Source: Hyposmocoma kahamanoa (taxonomy: Eukaryota > Arthropoda > Insecta > Lepidoptera > Cosmopterigidae). From it: DNA of 64,000 bases. Within the stretch, counting starts at the first letter, position 1, and every line of letters begins with the position of its first letter. Below the pieces are notes generated by a model. It was not told the origin of the DNA. It did no database searches and saw only the letters and a list, made by a program, of their open reading frames with translations. The stretch is from the NCBI RefSeq assembly GCF_003589595.1, contig NW_020653726.1, forward strand, positions 20,402,387-20,466,386. Direction: 5' to 3'. The translations under genes and the position numbers were made by a program. Positions 21,765 to 32,198 of this stretch are shown here, one piece after another.

Positions 21765-21890
21765 GTTTATGTCTCTGGATTACGGACGCAGTGGCTGAAT
21801 ACCTCTCGGTCATTGCGATATAAAACTCTGAGAGGCACTGCAACTGTAACCACCAGGCGCACAACTTGTTCGTCTTGTCGTAAGATATAC
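21765..21890 (+). repeat. REP-3 repeat, 3' half
   Basis: Shares ACGCAGTGGC, AACTCTGAGAGGCACTGC and CACCAGGCGCACAACTTG with the fuller copies near 37.3 and 44.2 kb. Confidence 0.75.
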
Positions 21891-22024
21891 TAAAAAAAAT
21901 ATATACTTGAAAAAATAATTGCTTAACAATAAAAAATCACATAATTATGCTTTAAACGAAATTTGTAAGCAAAATATTGTTTTAAATTTTTATTGAATTG
22001 ATATTCAATTATTTTTTGTGAAAT

Positions 22025-22275
22025 CACTCCACTAGTTTGTTATAATTATTAATATAAAGATCGATCACTCAGAAAAAATTCCTTCGATCCGGCCGGATTC
22101 GAACCGATGTCTTCTAGCATACCAAATGCAAAGACACGACAACAAGCGCATAGAAAAATTCGTGAAATCCGCTGGTTCGTTCCGTTGCTTAGATTGGTCT
22201 GACACGGTATAGTAGAAGACGTCGGTTCGAATCCGGCCGGATCGAAGGAATATTTTCTGTGTTCAATCTTTGTAT
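22025..22275. mobile_element. SINE-2 foldback dimer
   Basis: A minus-oriented tail and B-box part (22025-22115, ATCCGGCCGGATTCGAACC) faces a plus-oriented copy (22140-22275, CGGTTCGAATCCGGCCGGAT). The two arms could pair over about 80 bp. The plus arm keeps a damaged A box (TTGCTTAGATTGG). Similar dimers occur at 34.9 and 39.0 kb. Confidence 0.75.
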
Positions 22276-22744
22276 TATTAATTAAAATATTATGTTTATA
22301 AACTTTTTATACATATTCACTAAACTCTAAGGCCTGTAACAAAAATGGGCATGCGCCTGAGGGCAAAAACTATTTACAACTAATTATTTGTTGTAAATGG
22401 AGTTTTATTCAAATTTAATAATATTATTATAAAATGTTTATTGCTTTCTGATCCAGACAATTTGATTTGTGTTTCTATTGAACCGATTCGCTTGTATACA
22501 CTTAAATCGACGTAGTAGTGAGAATTCACAGATTGCAAGACAGGTGTTGTGTGGAGTTTTTTTCTTCGTATAAAAACGATTATTACATCGCTATTCGTAA
22601 TAAATATGCAATTGGGTTAAACATGGTTTAACGCCGGCATTTTGGATAAATACCCGGTTAAAACCCGGGCGGATTGATTGGATTTTAACCCACTGCCCAT
22701 CTCTGGTTTGTACAGCCTGGCAAAAAATCCATTTAGCTGCCGTA
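22276..22744. other. no feature recognised
   Basis: AT-rich. A short GC-richer block at 22615-22700 contains CCCGGTTAAAACCCGGGC and ends in CTGCCCATCTCTGG, a phrase that recurs in similar form near 58250. Confidence 0.4.
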
Positions 22745-22930
22745 ATGTGGACTTCATATAAAAATTAAAGCTAAAACTACACTAAGAGCCAGCTCTGGAA
22801 ATCTAATTCTGAAACAGCCTGACAGCATTCGTTGTAATGAGCCTAAATGCAATTAAAAGTGGTTTCAGCTAATACAAAATGTGTTTTATTTTACATTGTA
22901 ACGCTAAGTAGGTATTACCGCTAACGGTAA
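22745..22930 (-). repeat. REP-6 old repeat, copy 2
   Basis: Reverse complement of the segment at 18120-18310, with the landmark AATGAGCCTAAATGCAATTA. Non-coding. Confidence 0.55.
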
Positions 22931-23712
22931 CACAGTCTTTGCACTTCGTATACTGTTAAAGCCATTTATACGAGGACAAAGTAACACAGTCAAGTTAATC
23001 TGATGAACGCCAATAAAGTGCGAACATCGTTTATGTTATATCTCCAAAAAGGCTTAATTGACATTAGCATTGTGTGTTTTAACTTTTACAAGCTTTGCAA
23101 ATGTGATACCAGGTCTAAAAGCATTGTACGCACTTGCATAAGGCTATGGCTACGAAGCAATGACCTAATCCCATCTGCGGTCATCCGTCGGGTGAATCCA
23201 CGTTCGGGTAACCTCATCATCCCCCTTACACACTACACTGAGCCTGTTCTGTGTCGGAGACCCTTTTTAAGATTTTAAAGTGAATTATATAATAGCACTG
23301 CATCAAACACATTATCATTGTGTTTTTGTTATAATGCCAATTTGTTTAAAGCATTTATAAAGGTCGTGACGTGTGTAAAAGAAGTGATCATGGAATAGAT
23401 ACAAAGGTACGCGCCTACAATAGCCGATAGAAAATTGTCCCACGAAAAGGAAGGGTCACCATATAACCACTTATAGCATTGGATGTGCGATCTTCAAGGT
23501 TTTCAGCCAACATAGGTGAAAGCTGTGACCAGCCACTCCAGGTTCCAATTTCAATACAATGCCTATACAAAATATCTCACCCGACTTATACTACTTTTGT
23601 AAACAACCTGCTTGCGTGTTTTAGGATACTAGTAATGCCATCTATTGGTAGCGCTCGGTACTAAATCTGTAGTAATGGCGTATTTATTTATTGTCGTTTA
23701 AATAGTAACGGA
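22931..23712. other. no gene recognised
   Basis: A frame at 23130-23278 reads SNDLIPSAVIRRVNPRSG and has a compositional bias towards coding, but I cannot match it to a family with confidence. It may be the end of another LINE. The rest is AT-rich. Confidence 0.35.
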
Positions 23713-24170
23713 TTATTTCCAGACTAACACTTCTAAATCCATAATGTTTTGACCTACGCAATCAAAGGCCTTTAATATAACACAAAACATACTGCATTTT
23801 AAGTTATTTCCAAGCATAGAAAAATTGCTTGATAAATTGACACCCGCATCAGTGGAACTACATCTTTTGGTAAAGTCATATTGAAGGTCATTGTATACAT
23901 TGTTACGGTAGAAATAAAAAAGCATATGTAGAAGCATAATTTTCCGAAACTGAACACCGAAAGCACAGAAACTGGTCTGTAATTACGATGACTTTTTTTC
24001 GTCATTTGAATAGTGATGCAACTTCACTATGCTTCATTAAGCCAATATTACCAGGCTTAATTACAATTACACGATGTATAATATTCCTAAAAACATTCTC
24101 TCGATCAATCTCAATGTCTACTCAAAGGATGTTTAGCACGCCAGTGCCTCTTGTGTATTACCTATTATGA
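23713..24170 (-). pseudogene. LINE-A-like reverse transcriptase, N-terminal fragment
   Basis: In reading order on the minus strand: VIKPGNIGLMKHSEVASLFK, then HRNYRPVSVLSVFS, FTKRCSSTDAGVNL and VILKAFDCVGQNIMD. These match LINE-A residues 90-100, 107-116, 146-158 and 180-190 (VIPLFKSG, NFRPISILP, FTRGRSTTDAGVEL, CDLSKAFDCV). At least two frameshifts separate the pieces and motif A has lost its aspartate context (CVILKAFD for CDLSKAFD). It is more diverged from the 11-kb copy than the other LINE-A fragments are. Confidence 0.8.
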
Positions 24171-24254
24171 ACATAATTCTCGTAAAACCTGTGATTCAAA
24201 TCCAATTTTACTCAAAGAAAATTCCAAACTATTCCGGCTACTTGAATCATCAAC

Positions 24255-24350
24255 ACATTATTCATCCCACTGCTGGGCTCTAGTCTACTCTAAGTGAAGA
24301 GTTTAGGTCATAGTCCGCCACGTTAGCCCCAGTTTTCCAAACGTTATGCT
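24255..24350 (+). repeat. RTE-type 3'-end fragment
   Basis: Contains CCCACTGCTGGGCTCTAG, GAGTTTAGGTCATAG and CCGCCACG, shared with 53204-53280. This phrase marks the end of the coding part of insect RTE-like elements (the codons for the final QQW-type tail on the other strand). Confidence 0.55.
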
Positions 24351-24540
24351 CTTTCTTCGAATTACAGGTTTCGTCGTGATATTTTCCTTTAATGTTAGCG
24401 AAAGGTTTTGCCATTAAACAAGCAACTCACGGGAGATTGCCACCTCTTTAGAAATTTCGATTGAATCAAGATTCAAATTCTTGAGAAAATAAAGATTGGA
24501 CTAGTGAGATTTTAATGTCATAAACAAAATAAAATCGATG

Positions 24541-24940
24541 NNNNNNNNNNNNNNNNNNNNNNNNNNNNNNNNNNNNNNNNNNNNNNNNNNNNNNNNNNNN
24601 NNNNNNNNNNNNNNNNNNNNNNNNNNNNNNNNNNNNNNNNNNNNNNNNNNNNNNNNNNNNNNNNNNNNNNNNNNNNNNNNNNNNNNNNNNNNNNNNNNNN
24701 NNNNNNNNNNNNNNNNNNNNNNNNNNNNNNNNNNNNNNNNNNNNNNNNNNNNNNNNNNNNNNNNNNNNNNNNNNNNNNNNNNNNNNNNNNNNNNNNNNNN
24801 NNNNNNNNNNNNNNNNNNNNNNNNNNNNNNNNNNNNNNNNNNNNNNNNNNNNNNNNNNNNNNNNNNNNNNNNNNNNNNNNNNNNNNNNNNNNNNNNNNNN
24901 NNNNNNNNNNNNNNNNNNNNNNNNNNNNNNNNNNNNNNNN
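24541..24940. other. assembly gap of 400 unknown bases
   Basis: A run of N. The sequence directly after it is the second half of a MITE-M, so the gap probably contains the first half (about 365 bp in other copies). Frames reported across it would be artefacts. Confidence 0.95.
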
Positions 24941-25171
24941 TTTATCCAAGTACACCAAAAATTTCATTAGTGCTTTTTAAGTGCAGGATTTGCGGTGTAT
25001 TACTGCATTTTATGTGAGATGTTTTTGTTGGTAGTACGGAGGGTATTTATTTAGCAATGCAGAATAATAATTTTTATTTATAACAACTTGTATTTAAACT
25101 GAATCATTTTCTAATTTGCGAAACCAAATAGCCGCCATTTTGCGGTAGGAGTAGCACATCGCGTGAGCGGT
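24941..25171 (+). mobile_element. MITE-M copy 1, right half, cut by the gap
   Basis: Matches 28854-29085 from TTTATCCAAGTACACC through GCCGCCATTTTGCGGTAGGA to the end GCATCGCGTGAGCGG-type terminus (here CACATCGCGTGAGCGG). TTA follows. The left end lies in the gap. Confidence 0.85.
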
Positions 25172-25689
25172 TAAATGGGTGTTGGTACCAAATTCACATC
25201 AAGATGTCGTCGAACCATCTCCTTGTTTGTCCTGTCGCTCTAAAGTTTCAAATATGATTTTTATATTGAAACTCCAATTTGAAAATCCAAAGTAATTTGA
25301 CAATCTTTAGAATCGAGAACTCAATAGGAAAGTTTAGATTTCATAGGACTCCTTTATTACAAACTTGTTCTCTACTGAATTCCGTATCTACATTCAACCT
25401 ATTGATTTGGTACGATTGTTTTATTTTATTTTACCGAGTCTTATACGGCGGCGTAAAATTATTATAAATACGCGTATTGGGAAATGATACGAATATATTA
25501 TCTAAAATATATATTTATCATTATATAAACTCCACAATTGGGGAATTTATTTATTTGTATAGTCGCGGGTTCTATATAATTTGAAAGTGATAAAATAGTA
25601 TGCTTCAATGTGCCTGAAACAACTAATGTGTAAAATATTTAAGACATCTTGCCTATTTACATGCACTATATAACAATAGCCAGAAGATC
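25172..25689. other. no feature recognised
   Basis: AT-rich, no domain-bearing frame. Confidence 0.4.
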
Positions 25690-26350
25690 ACTACAAATAT
25701 TACTAGAGTGTGCAGACATAAATGTAATAAATCAGTCAATTATATAAACGCAGTGGTTACTATTCAAGCCTTCATAAAAATCCAGCGGAGTTTCCGCATT
25801 GGACCAGTCACGGAGGAAAACAACAATGAAAGTGCTTTAAGTCTCGATTACTATCAGAACCGCTGTGGCCAAAACCATGCATTAATAATTTGAAACACTA
25901 AAAAATCTTGATATTGATTGGTCGTAGTTTAAAATTTTAAAAGGAATAACAAATTCTGACCTGCTAATATAAGTTAAACTTTATCCTGCAGGCATATCGT
26001 TGTAAGTTTAATACTATAAATACTTATTACTGCAAGTTACGACGTTTTGATTTTATATTTAAATTTCAATCAATGTGCTGCCATCTAGCGGTCGATTGCT
26101 GAACGACGAAGAATTCGATATATTTACCAAATTTTCCAAAAGAGAAGCGGCACTATTGCAGCGGTAAAATGTTTATTTTCGTTTCTTGTAACAAATAAAT
26201 TATTCCGATAAACAGAAAATAGAAAGTTAATTGAAATTGAATAAAATAATACTTAATCATGATACGAAACGCCACCATAGATAATATTACAAGTGCGACA
26301 ATTATTTTTGCACTCCAAATTAGCGAAATAACAAAATAAATAGAAGAGAA
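25690..26350 (-). repeat. REP-F repeat, minus strand
   Basis: The reverse complement follows 56690-57180: CTAGATGGCAGCACATTGAT, AATCAAAACG.CGTAACTTGC, GGATAAAGTTTAA, GACCAATC, and GGTTCTGATAGTAATCGAG near its end. About 660 bp. A 61-codon frame inside (25708-25893) is on the opposite strand to the repeat and is not a gene. Confidence 0.7.
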
Positions 26351-26424
26351 AACAATAACAAATGTATTAAGTATAGTAATTAAGAATTAGGAGTAATTTC
26401 ACAACAATTTAAATACAATGAATA

Positions 26425-26695
26425 GCGACTTCTCTAGCCGGGGCTGGTAGCTGTAAAGGTATCTAACTGGGTGATGAAATATCATAGAGTTCTCATAGAT
26501 GGCGCTACGGCTAAAAAGTCGTTGAAAAACCAAATGCAAAAAAGATACGACGCAAACACATAGAAAAATTCGTGACGTGCGCTGGTTCGTTCCGTGGCTT
26601 AGTTGGTATAGCGTCTGGCATGGTATGCTAGAAGACGTCGGTTCGAATCCGAGTGTTCGATCTTTGTATTAATAATTATAACAACTAGTGAAGTA
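26425..26695 (+). mobile_element. SINE-2, complete with leader, plus strand
   Basis: Best single copy. The leader has AGCCGGGGCTGGTAGC and ATAGATGGCGCTACGGC. It is followed by A box TGGCTTAGTTGGTATAG, B box GGTTCGAATCC and the tail TTTGTATTAATAATTATAAC. The 12 bases after the B box that pair in dimers (GGCCGGATCGAAGG) are partly deleted here. Confidence 0.8.
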
Positions 26696-27283
26696 ATTAA
26701 ATAATTGAATATCAATGTAGTTTCCTACGATTTTCAAGGTTTTGCGCGAGATAATTGACATTGACACGACAATATCCAACGACCACAATATCAACTCCGC
26801 GAACTGTTAGCATACATAAAATAAACATCAAAGGATGATGTCAAAATAATATAAAACTAAAAAATAACGCTGAATTGTGTTATTTGGGCCTATTATCATA
26901 GCTCTTTTTATATTTGGTTATCTATCACTGCTTTTTTATGTTTTTGTTGTAAATGTTACTCCAACTGTCAGCCGACTTTGAATAAGGGTATGTATTAGTC
27001 TCGAATTCCAGTATATTGATTTACCATTCGACATGCGTAGGAAAGTGCTCGCTACAAAATCACATAACGGTGTTCCAAAAAAAGGTCTCAAAAAGGTCGT
27101 GCCCTAGCTGATCATTTGATTTATTCGTGTTAGGTTCCCGTTTATTCGCCTCGGTTATTCAGTCAGGAAACTTTTTGTGAACATGCTTTTTTTAACTCTA
27201 CAGAGTTCCGCAATAAAAACGTGGTTGCTAAGAAAACTTGCATTTAGAATTTTAAAATATGAATCATGGAGGTTTTGTTTTTT
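26696..27283. other. no feature recognised
   Basis: AT-rich, no repeats of the named families, no coding signal. Confidence 0.4.
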
Positions 27284-27525
27284 TTAAGCGACTTCAAAAA
27301 AAAAGTTCTCAAATTTGACTGTATGTTTTTTTGTATGTGTGTTATGTGTTAACTCTTTTAAAGGCATTTGTGGATCGATTTTGATGATTCTTTTTTTGTT
27401 GGACAGAGGATAGACCTCAGTCGTGGTCCCATTTAAATTTGAAGAAAATATTCCACCTTTAAGGGTGGCAACTAGGGGATGAATGGCTTTTGAAGTCGAT
27501 TTTTACAGTACTCTGTACTGATTAT
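27284..27525 (+). mobile_element. TIR-T arm (left of a pair 3 kb apart)
   Basis: Begins GCGACTTCAAAAAAAAAG and continues with TTTTGATGATTCTTTTTTTG, GTGGTCCCATTTAAATTTG, GAAGAAAATATTCCACC and AACTAGGGGATGAATGG, ending near ACAGTACTCTGTACTG. The arm at 29915-30356 carries the same blocks inverted, in the same order. Confidence 0.75.
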
Positions 27526-27741
27526 TTGCGTTTTTTTTCTAGACTCTGACTTCGATAATTAAGTCTTCTTGAATATAGTTTACAGTTGAATCACAATGTG
27601 GTTTAACATCTATGGAAACGTGTTGTGTCTAGCTAACGTTTTTAGAAATTGCATAAATCACGAATACCATCCTTATTGAGTGCAAATAATGACGTCTTAG
27701 AAGAACGGTCGAGTTTGATTTCTAAGTTACGTACTTGAGAA

Positions 27742-27970
27742 ATATTATCCAGTGACGGGACGAACAAGCCATACGTACGCCTGGTGATAAGCGACATGTC
27801 GAAGATGGGCACTACCAGTGAGACATAAGTTGTCAAGCCTCATGTCCTTGTAGTCTCACCAGCGCTGTAACCCTTCAAAACTGGAATGTGATAAAACGTA
27901 GCTCACATTTCTTAGCGGCAGATACAGATATGGTACTCCCCTGGACGAACTTTCGCACAACGAGCTCTAA
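27742..27970 (-). repeat. REP-3 repeat, minus strand
   Basis: In order: CAGTGACGGGACGAACAAG, GAGACATAAGTTGTCAAG, CCTTCAAAACTGG, TTAGCGGCAGATACAG and CCTGGACGAACTTTCGCACA, the full order of the family. Confidence 0.8.
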
Positions 27971-28034
27971 TACAATATAAGAAGTAATAAATAATAAAGT
28001 TTATACTGAGGTTTAAATTTAACTACTTACGAGA

Positions 28035-28255
28035 TTAATACAAAAGATTATTATACAGCTTCCGACAAATGCGTTTATTTCAGTCACTATCTTATTCTCA
28101 AATAGATTTTACAAATGATAAAGTTTAACCAAAATATATAAGTATTTACAAAGAACAACCTCTAAAGTTTCTCACTCGTTCTGCCCTGGGGACTCTACTT
28201 TAAGATAGAAGCAGTATTAAATCAATTCGAAAATGTCAAGTGTAATTATTTACAG
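28035..28255 (+). repeat. LINE-A 3'-end fragment
   Basis: Starts in the last codons (the ATTATACAGCTTC segment, as in the YYTTSAY region) and continues into the 3' untranslated region with TTTACAAAGAACAACCTCTA, CTCACTCGTTCTGCCC and GTCAAGTGTAATTATT. The microsatellite tail is absent. Confidence 0.75.
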
Positions 28256-28261
28256 AAATAG

Positions 28262-28475
28262 ACATTTAGTAGCAGAAGAGTTCTTTGTCAAAGATTTCGT
28301 CCAGGGAAGTTCTGCCACCTCAGTTCCGGTTTTGAAGGGTTAAGGGTTGGCACATAGGGCTTGTTAACTTATGTCTCAGGGTTTATATTTGCGATTTAGA
28401 GATCTTTAATTGTGATTACTATGTACAGGCGAGTACCTTACCATCAGGCATTTGTACGTCGCGTCACTTGTCGTC
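28262..28475 (+). repeat. REP-3 repeat, plus strand
   Basis: Starts TAGTAGCAGAAGAGTTC and ends in the CGTCACTTG segment, with an internal deletion after CCACCTCAGTTCCGG. MITE-M copy 2 begins immediately after it. Confidence 0.8.
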
Positions 28476-28478
28476 ATA

Positions 28479-29085
28479 ACCGCTCACGCAATACATGCAG
28501 CCGTAGACGCATACCACACCTAGAGGTGCCGGTGATGATTTTATACCGATTTATCAGATATCGAAGTTATAACAGGTAAAAGAACTAATATTAATTGCTA
28601 TTTCCGTAATTACTCTAGCAAACCATAAAGTTTTTATTGCCTGGGTCTGTCATTTAAAAAAAAACAACTTCAAAAATACGTCACGACAATCGTGTGTGTT
28701 ATTGTTTGGGCTGGTGATTTCGGTGTTTATTTATTGAAAACATACCGTAAGTAGCGTTTTTTAAGTTTATCCCGAATATAAATGTTTATAAACTATACTT
28801 TAAGGAGTAATTTCATGGTAAACGTTAGAACCACTCAAACGTGATATTATCATGTTTATCCAAGTACACCAAAAATTTAATTAGTGATTTTTAAGTGCAG
28901 GATTTGCGGTGTATTACTGCATTTTATTTGAGATATTTTTATTGGTAGTGCGGAGGGTATTTATTTAGCAATGCAGAATAATAATTTTAATTTATAAAAA
29001 CTTGTATTTAAACTGAATGCTTTTCTAATTTGCGAAACCAAATAGCCGCCATTTTGCGGTAGGAGGAGCGCATCGCGTGAGCGGT
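28479..29085 (+). mobile_element. MITE-M copy 2, complete (607 bp)
   Basis: The ends are CCGCTCACGCAATAC and GCATCGCGTGAGCGG, an inverted repeat of about 15 bp. TA occurs one base outside each end (28477-28478 and 29086-29087). The interior contains CACACCTAGAGGTGCCGG, GACAATCGTGTGTGTTATT, CAAGTACACCAAAAATTT and GCCGCCATTTTGCGG. No coding frame. A TA target suggests mobilisation by a Tc1/mariner-type enzyme, but the short terminal repeat leaves this open. Confidence 0.85.
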
Positions 29086-29914
29086 TAAGAAAAAAGATAT
29101 CTTCAATATAAACTTTAATTCTGCTTTTCTGGTAATACGGCCGTCTAGTATGTATTTACTTTCCTGTTTCGAGTTTTCATTGTAATTTTTAACATGCAAC
29201 AAAAATATTCCATTCGTTCATTCACTCGTATTACGCGAGAAGTTTTTACAGAATAAGGCTTTGAAACGAATTGTCATATTTTGATAAATAACACACGTAT
29301 TCCTAATGCCTTAATGTGTCATTTCCTTTCACCACCATTGTGTTGCGTAAGTAACATTATAAGCTCCGATATTTCAACGGGAGGCTTGGTGATTTATCGT
29401 TACTTTTCTATTTTTCTTAGAAGTTTTTGGGTGAGATAAGTGAGAAAGGAACTTAGACGAAGCTATATTTGTAATATTTTGTGCACATATATAATGTAAT
29501 GTGACATAAAGGACGTCAAAAGAAATCGAAAGCACTTTACTTGAAAGAACTTGAAAAAATATCTTGAAACAACTAGAGAGAATTGGAAAGAATTTGAAAA
29601 AAATTGAAAGACATTTCAAAGACTTGAGGAACTTGATCAAATGTCAATAAACTAAAATTAAGATCTGAAAGAGCTAGACAGAATTAAAACCAACGTAAAA
29701 GTCCATGACGGGACTAAAAAAAATCTTAAAAATAGAAGTTTAACGCCTTTATTGTACACTCAGCCAAAACCTATATAATTATTTACCAAGTAAAGACTAG
29801 TATTGTTTTCACACCCACTTGATATTACTCTAAAAAATTATGACAATGCAAATTGGCTTGGAGTCGTTTGGTAAATATAGCATCATATAAAAAACTGTTT
29901 GTCCCTAACTAATA
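29086..29914. other. no gene; contains a purine-rich run
   Basis: From about 29510 to 29720 the plus strand is strongly purine-rich, with repeated TTGAAA/CTTGAAA units (GAACTTGAAAAAATATC, GAATTTGAAAAAAATTG). The long minus-strand frame there (29374-29640) simply reads this bias as phenylalanine, leucine and serine. Confidence 0.5.
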
Positions 29915-30356
29915 ATCTCAGTACAGAGTACTAAAAAAACCTACCTCGAAAGTACGTGAAATTACATCTATTTTTCGTCTTATTTAGATTCATCCCCTAG
30001 TTCGCCACTATACAGAACTTAACACAGGAGATAATAAAAATCAGTTCTCACTACTCGAAGTACATTGAGAGAAAAACGCCTTGAATTGGAGAATAGCAAA
30101 ATCAACCATTAAAATAATCGCTCCTTATAATAAAATTTAGGCGCTATTTATAAAAATGAATCTTCATGCGTGAACAGCCACCCTTAGAGTTGGATAATTT
30201 TCTTCAAAATTAAATGGGACCACTACGGTGGTACCTTCTTTCCAACAAGAAAGAATCATCAAAATCGGGTCACAAATGGTGGAGTTATCACGTAACATAC
30301 ATACAAAAAAAGAAAAAAGTCGAATTGAAAACCTCCTTTTTTTGAAGTCGGTTAAC
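29915..30356 (-). mobile_element. TIR-T arm (right of a pair 3 kb apart)
   Basis: Ends in GAAGTCGGTTAAC at 30343-30356 with the inverted blocks AATCATCAAAATCGGG, TTTTCTTCAAAATTAAATG, ATTCATCCCCTAGTTCGCCA and CAGTACAGAGTACT. About 160 bp at 30012-30172 do not occur in the left arm. Everything from 27284 to 30356 may once have been one element, later filled with REP-3, LINE-A and MITE-M insertions; two separate elements cannot be excluded. Confidence 0.65.
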
Positions 30357-30597
30357 AAGTAATATAACACATTGTTTTATCGATATCGAGTTATGGACAT
30401 TAAAATCATTAAATTTGGAGAGTATTATAATATCCATAAGAGCAACATTTTATATTGTAAATAAAAATTCAATTAAAAATCGAAATTTCCCGTAAAAAAA
30501 TAACTTCATACCGTAAAAAAATACCTAGACAAATACATTATTATATTTTTATAAGGGAAATTTTGTCATTTGACAACTTATTATTTCCAAGATATAT

Positions 30598-30690
30598 TTA
30601 GTAGCAGTAGAGCTCCTTGAGAAAGAATTCGTCCAGGGAAGCACTGCCACCTTACCTATTTCTGCCGCTAAGCAGTAAATGTGAGCATAA
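30598..30690 (+). repeat. REP-3 5' half, plus strand
   Basis: TAGTAGCAGTAGAGCTCC to GCAGTAAATGTGAGCAT, then an abrupt switch to an inverted REP-3. Confidence 0.8.
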
Positions 30691-30990
30691 TGGAGCTACC
30701 ACTGCGCCCGTCACCCTGACACATAAAGTTGACAAGTCCACCAGCACCCTCTCCATTCAAAACCGCAATGCAGTAAAAGGCGGAACGAAATAGAAGAAGA
30801 ATTTTTGTAACGATATACATTGCATACTATTGTGTAACGTACAAACTAGATACGAGCCAAAATCTTCCGCGGAATGCGCGAGCATTCTCGAATATGCGCT
30901 TCCATTCCGGTCAGCTGCAATATAAATTGAAGCTTAGCGGCAGAAATAGGTAAGGTGACAGAATTTCCCTAGACAAGCTTTTTCACTGCT
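30691..30990 (-). repeat. REP-3, minus strand, interrupted
   Basis: The reverse complement runs through the CTGACACATAAAGTTGACA and GCAATGCAGTAA segments (30691-30780), is broken by about 150 bp of foreign, partly CpG-rich sequence, and resumes at 30930 with TTAGCGGCAGAAATAGGTAA. It forms an inverted pair with the preceding copy. Confidence 0.75.
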
Positions 30991-31494
30991 TCTAAAATAT
31001 TTGAAATATTAGTTTAACAAAGTTTCTTTATTGACAGTAATGCTAAGAAATATTTACAATTAACAAATCAATTTCACTTTCCATTTGTTAATTTGTTTCG
31101 TTTGTTGAATAAACACACAAAATGTAACAAGTTGTCTGGAAAACTTTAGTTAAAACGTTAATTTTCTACTGTTGCCGTGGAAAATAATGAATAATTGTAC
31201 CTAAATTAAAATTTACGCCTAACAACGATGAAGTGTCGACCTACATTTTCATTTAAACTTTAGGAACAGGCCTCCACTGAATTCGAAAGCGTAATGACAG
31301 TTCAATTTCAATATTAAATAAATGTATTTTGGAACTTTGTTATGGCGATGATTTATGGACGCCATTGTATTTGTTTGGTGTTTAATTTATTTAATTTCTT
31401 TTAATCTCAAAACTCTGAAGAAAATTTATTTAATTAACTGTAGCGATTTGTTAGCGTGGAAATATAATTTATTAAGAAAACAAGAAACACCTCA
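30991..31494. other. no feature recognised
   Basis: AT-rich. The frame at 31355-31621 runs into the inverted LINE-A tail and is not a gene. Confidence 0.4.
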
Positions 31495-31772
31495 AAAGAT
31501 CAAAGTCAAAATAAAATCTTTATTTCGTAAGCAAATTACATTTAAAATTGTTTTATTGAGTAAACTCTACTGCTCATTCCTATGTCAGTTTCCACTGAGA
31601 AAAATGATCAAGAAACTTTAGGGGTTACTCTTTGTAAATAAACATTTTACACACTTATCATTTACAATATTTATTTCAAACATTATACGAGACAAGGTTA
31701 GGTTAGGCAAGAACTAAACGGGTCACTACCACGGATTTTTGTCATCCAAATACGAAGAAGCTGTATAATAAA
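31495..31772 (-). mobile_element. LINE-A 3' end, minus strand
   Basis: The reverse complement contains the last codons (SYLDDKNPW then stop, from 31765 down to 31720), the 3' untranslated landmarks and the terminal TTGA-type units at 31495-31515. Only the final 280 bp of the element were inserted. A SINE-1 fragment abuts its truncated side. Confidence 0.8.
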
Positions 31773-31774
31773 TA

Positions 31775-31880
31775 ATAATAATAACGCACAACCTTATAGG
31801 GAAACCCTGTGTCGCGAGTACCATGGACACACATGTGTGTGACAGCCACAAATTACACCCAAACACACGAGATAAACTGA
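31775..31880 (-). mobile_element. SINE-1 body fragment, minus strand
   Basis: The reverse complement carries CTCGTGTGTTTGGGTGTAAT, CATGGTACTCGCGACACAGG and the AATAACGC tail. The tRNA-like head is missing. Confidence 0.75.
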
Positions 31881-32017
31881 CTTTAGTTAATATTTATCTT
31901 GTTAAAATAAAACATTTTGCAAAACGCATGTAGCTTACCTATTTCTGCTGCCAAACTGTTTTTTTCGCGGTTGATTCTTGACAGGAAGTAAAAATTAGTG
32001 TTGAGAAAGGGATGGCT

Positions 32018-32198
32018 CTAATAAGCAACTGGCTGGGAAATAATTTTCTGACATTAAACACTATAAAGACTAACTATATACGCTTTAGTTTAAATAGTCG
32101 CACTCAACCTGAGAAAGATTAAAATTCATATTTGTGATGACATACACAACAAAACCTGCAATTGTCAGAAACTAGAAAAGGTTGGAAGTGCAAGGTAC
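32018..32198 (+). repeat. 181-bp direct repeat, left copy
   Basis: LINE-D coding sequence from CTAATAAGCAACTGG to GAAGTGCAAGGTAC. It is identical in length to 32809-32989 and differs from it at two positions by my reading, both C/T. MITE-M copy 3 lies exactly between the two. Confidence 0.92.

Noticed and set aside
24518..25017. Long open frames on both strands across 24.5-25.0 kb
   Set aside because: They consist almost entirely of unknown bases in the assembly gap.
29002..29202. Small frame ending in RSSYRKMAAIWFRKLEK
   Set aside because: It reads the right end of MITE-M and continues into unrelated flank; the same reading appears at every MITE-M end.
29374..29640. Hydrophobic 88-codon minus-strand frame as a membrane protein
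   Set aside because: It is the complement of a purine-rich low-complexity run.
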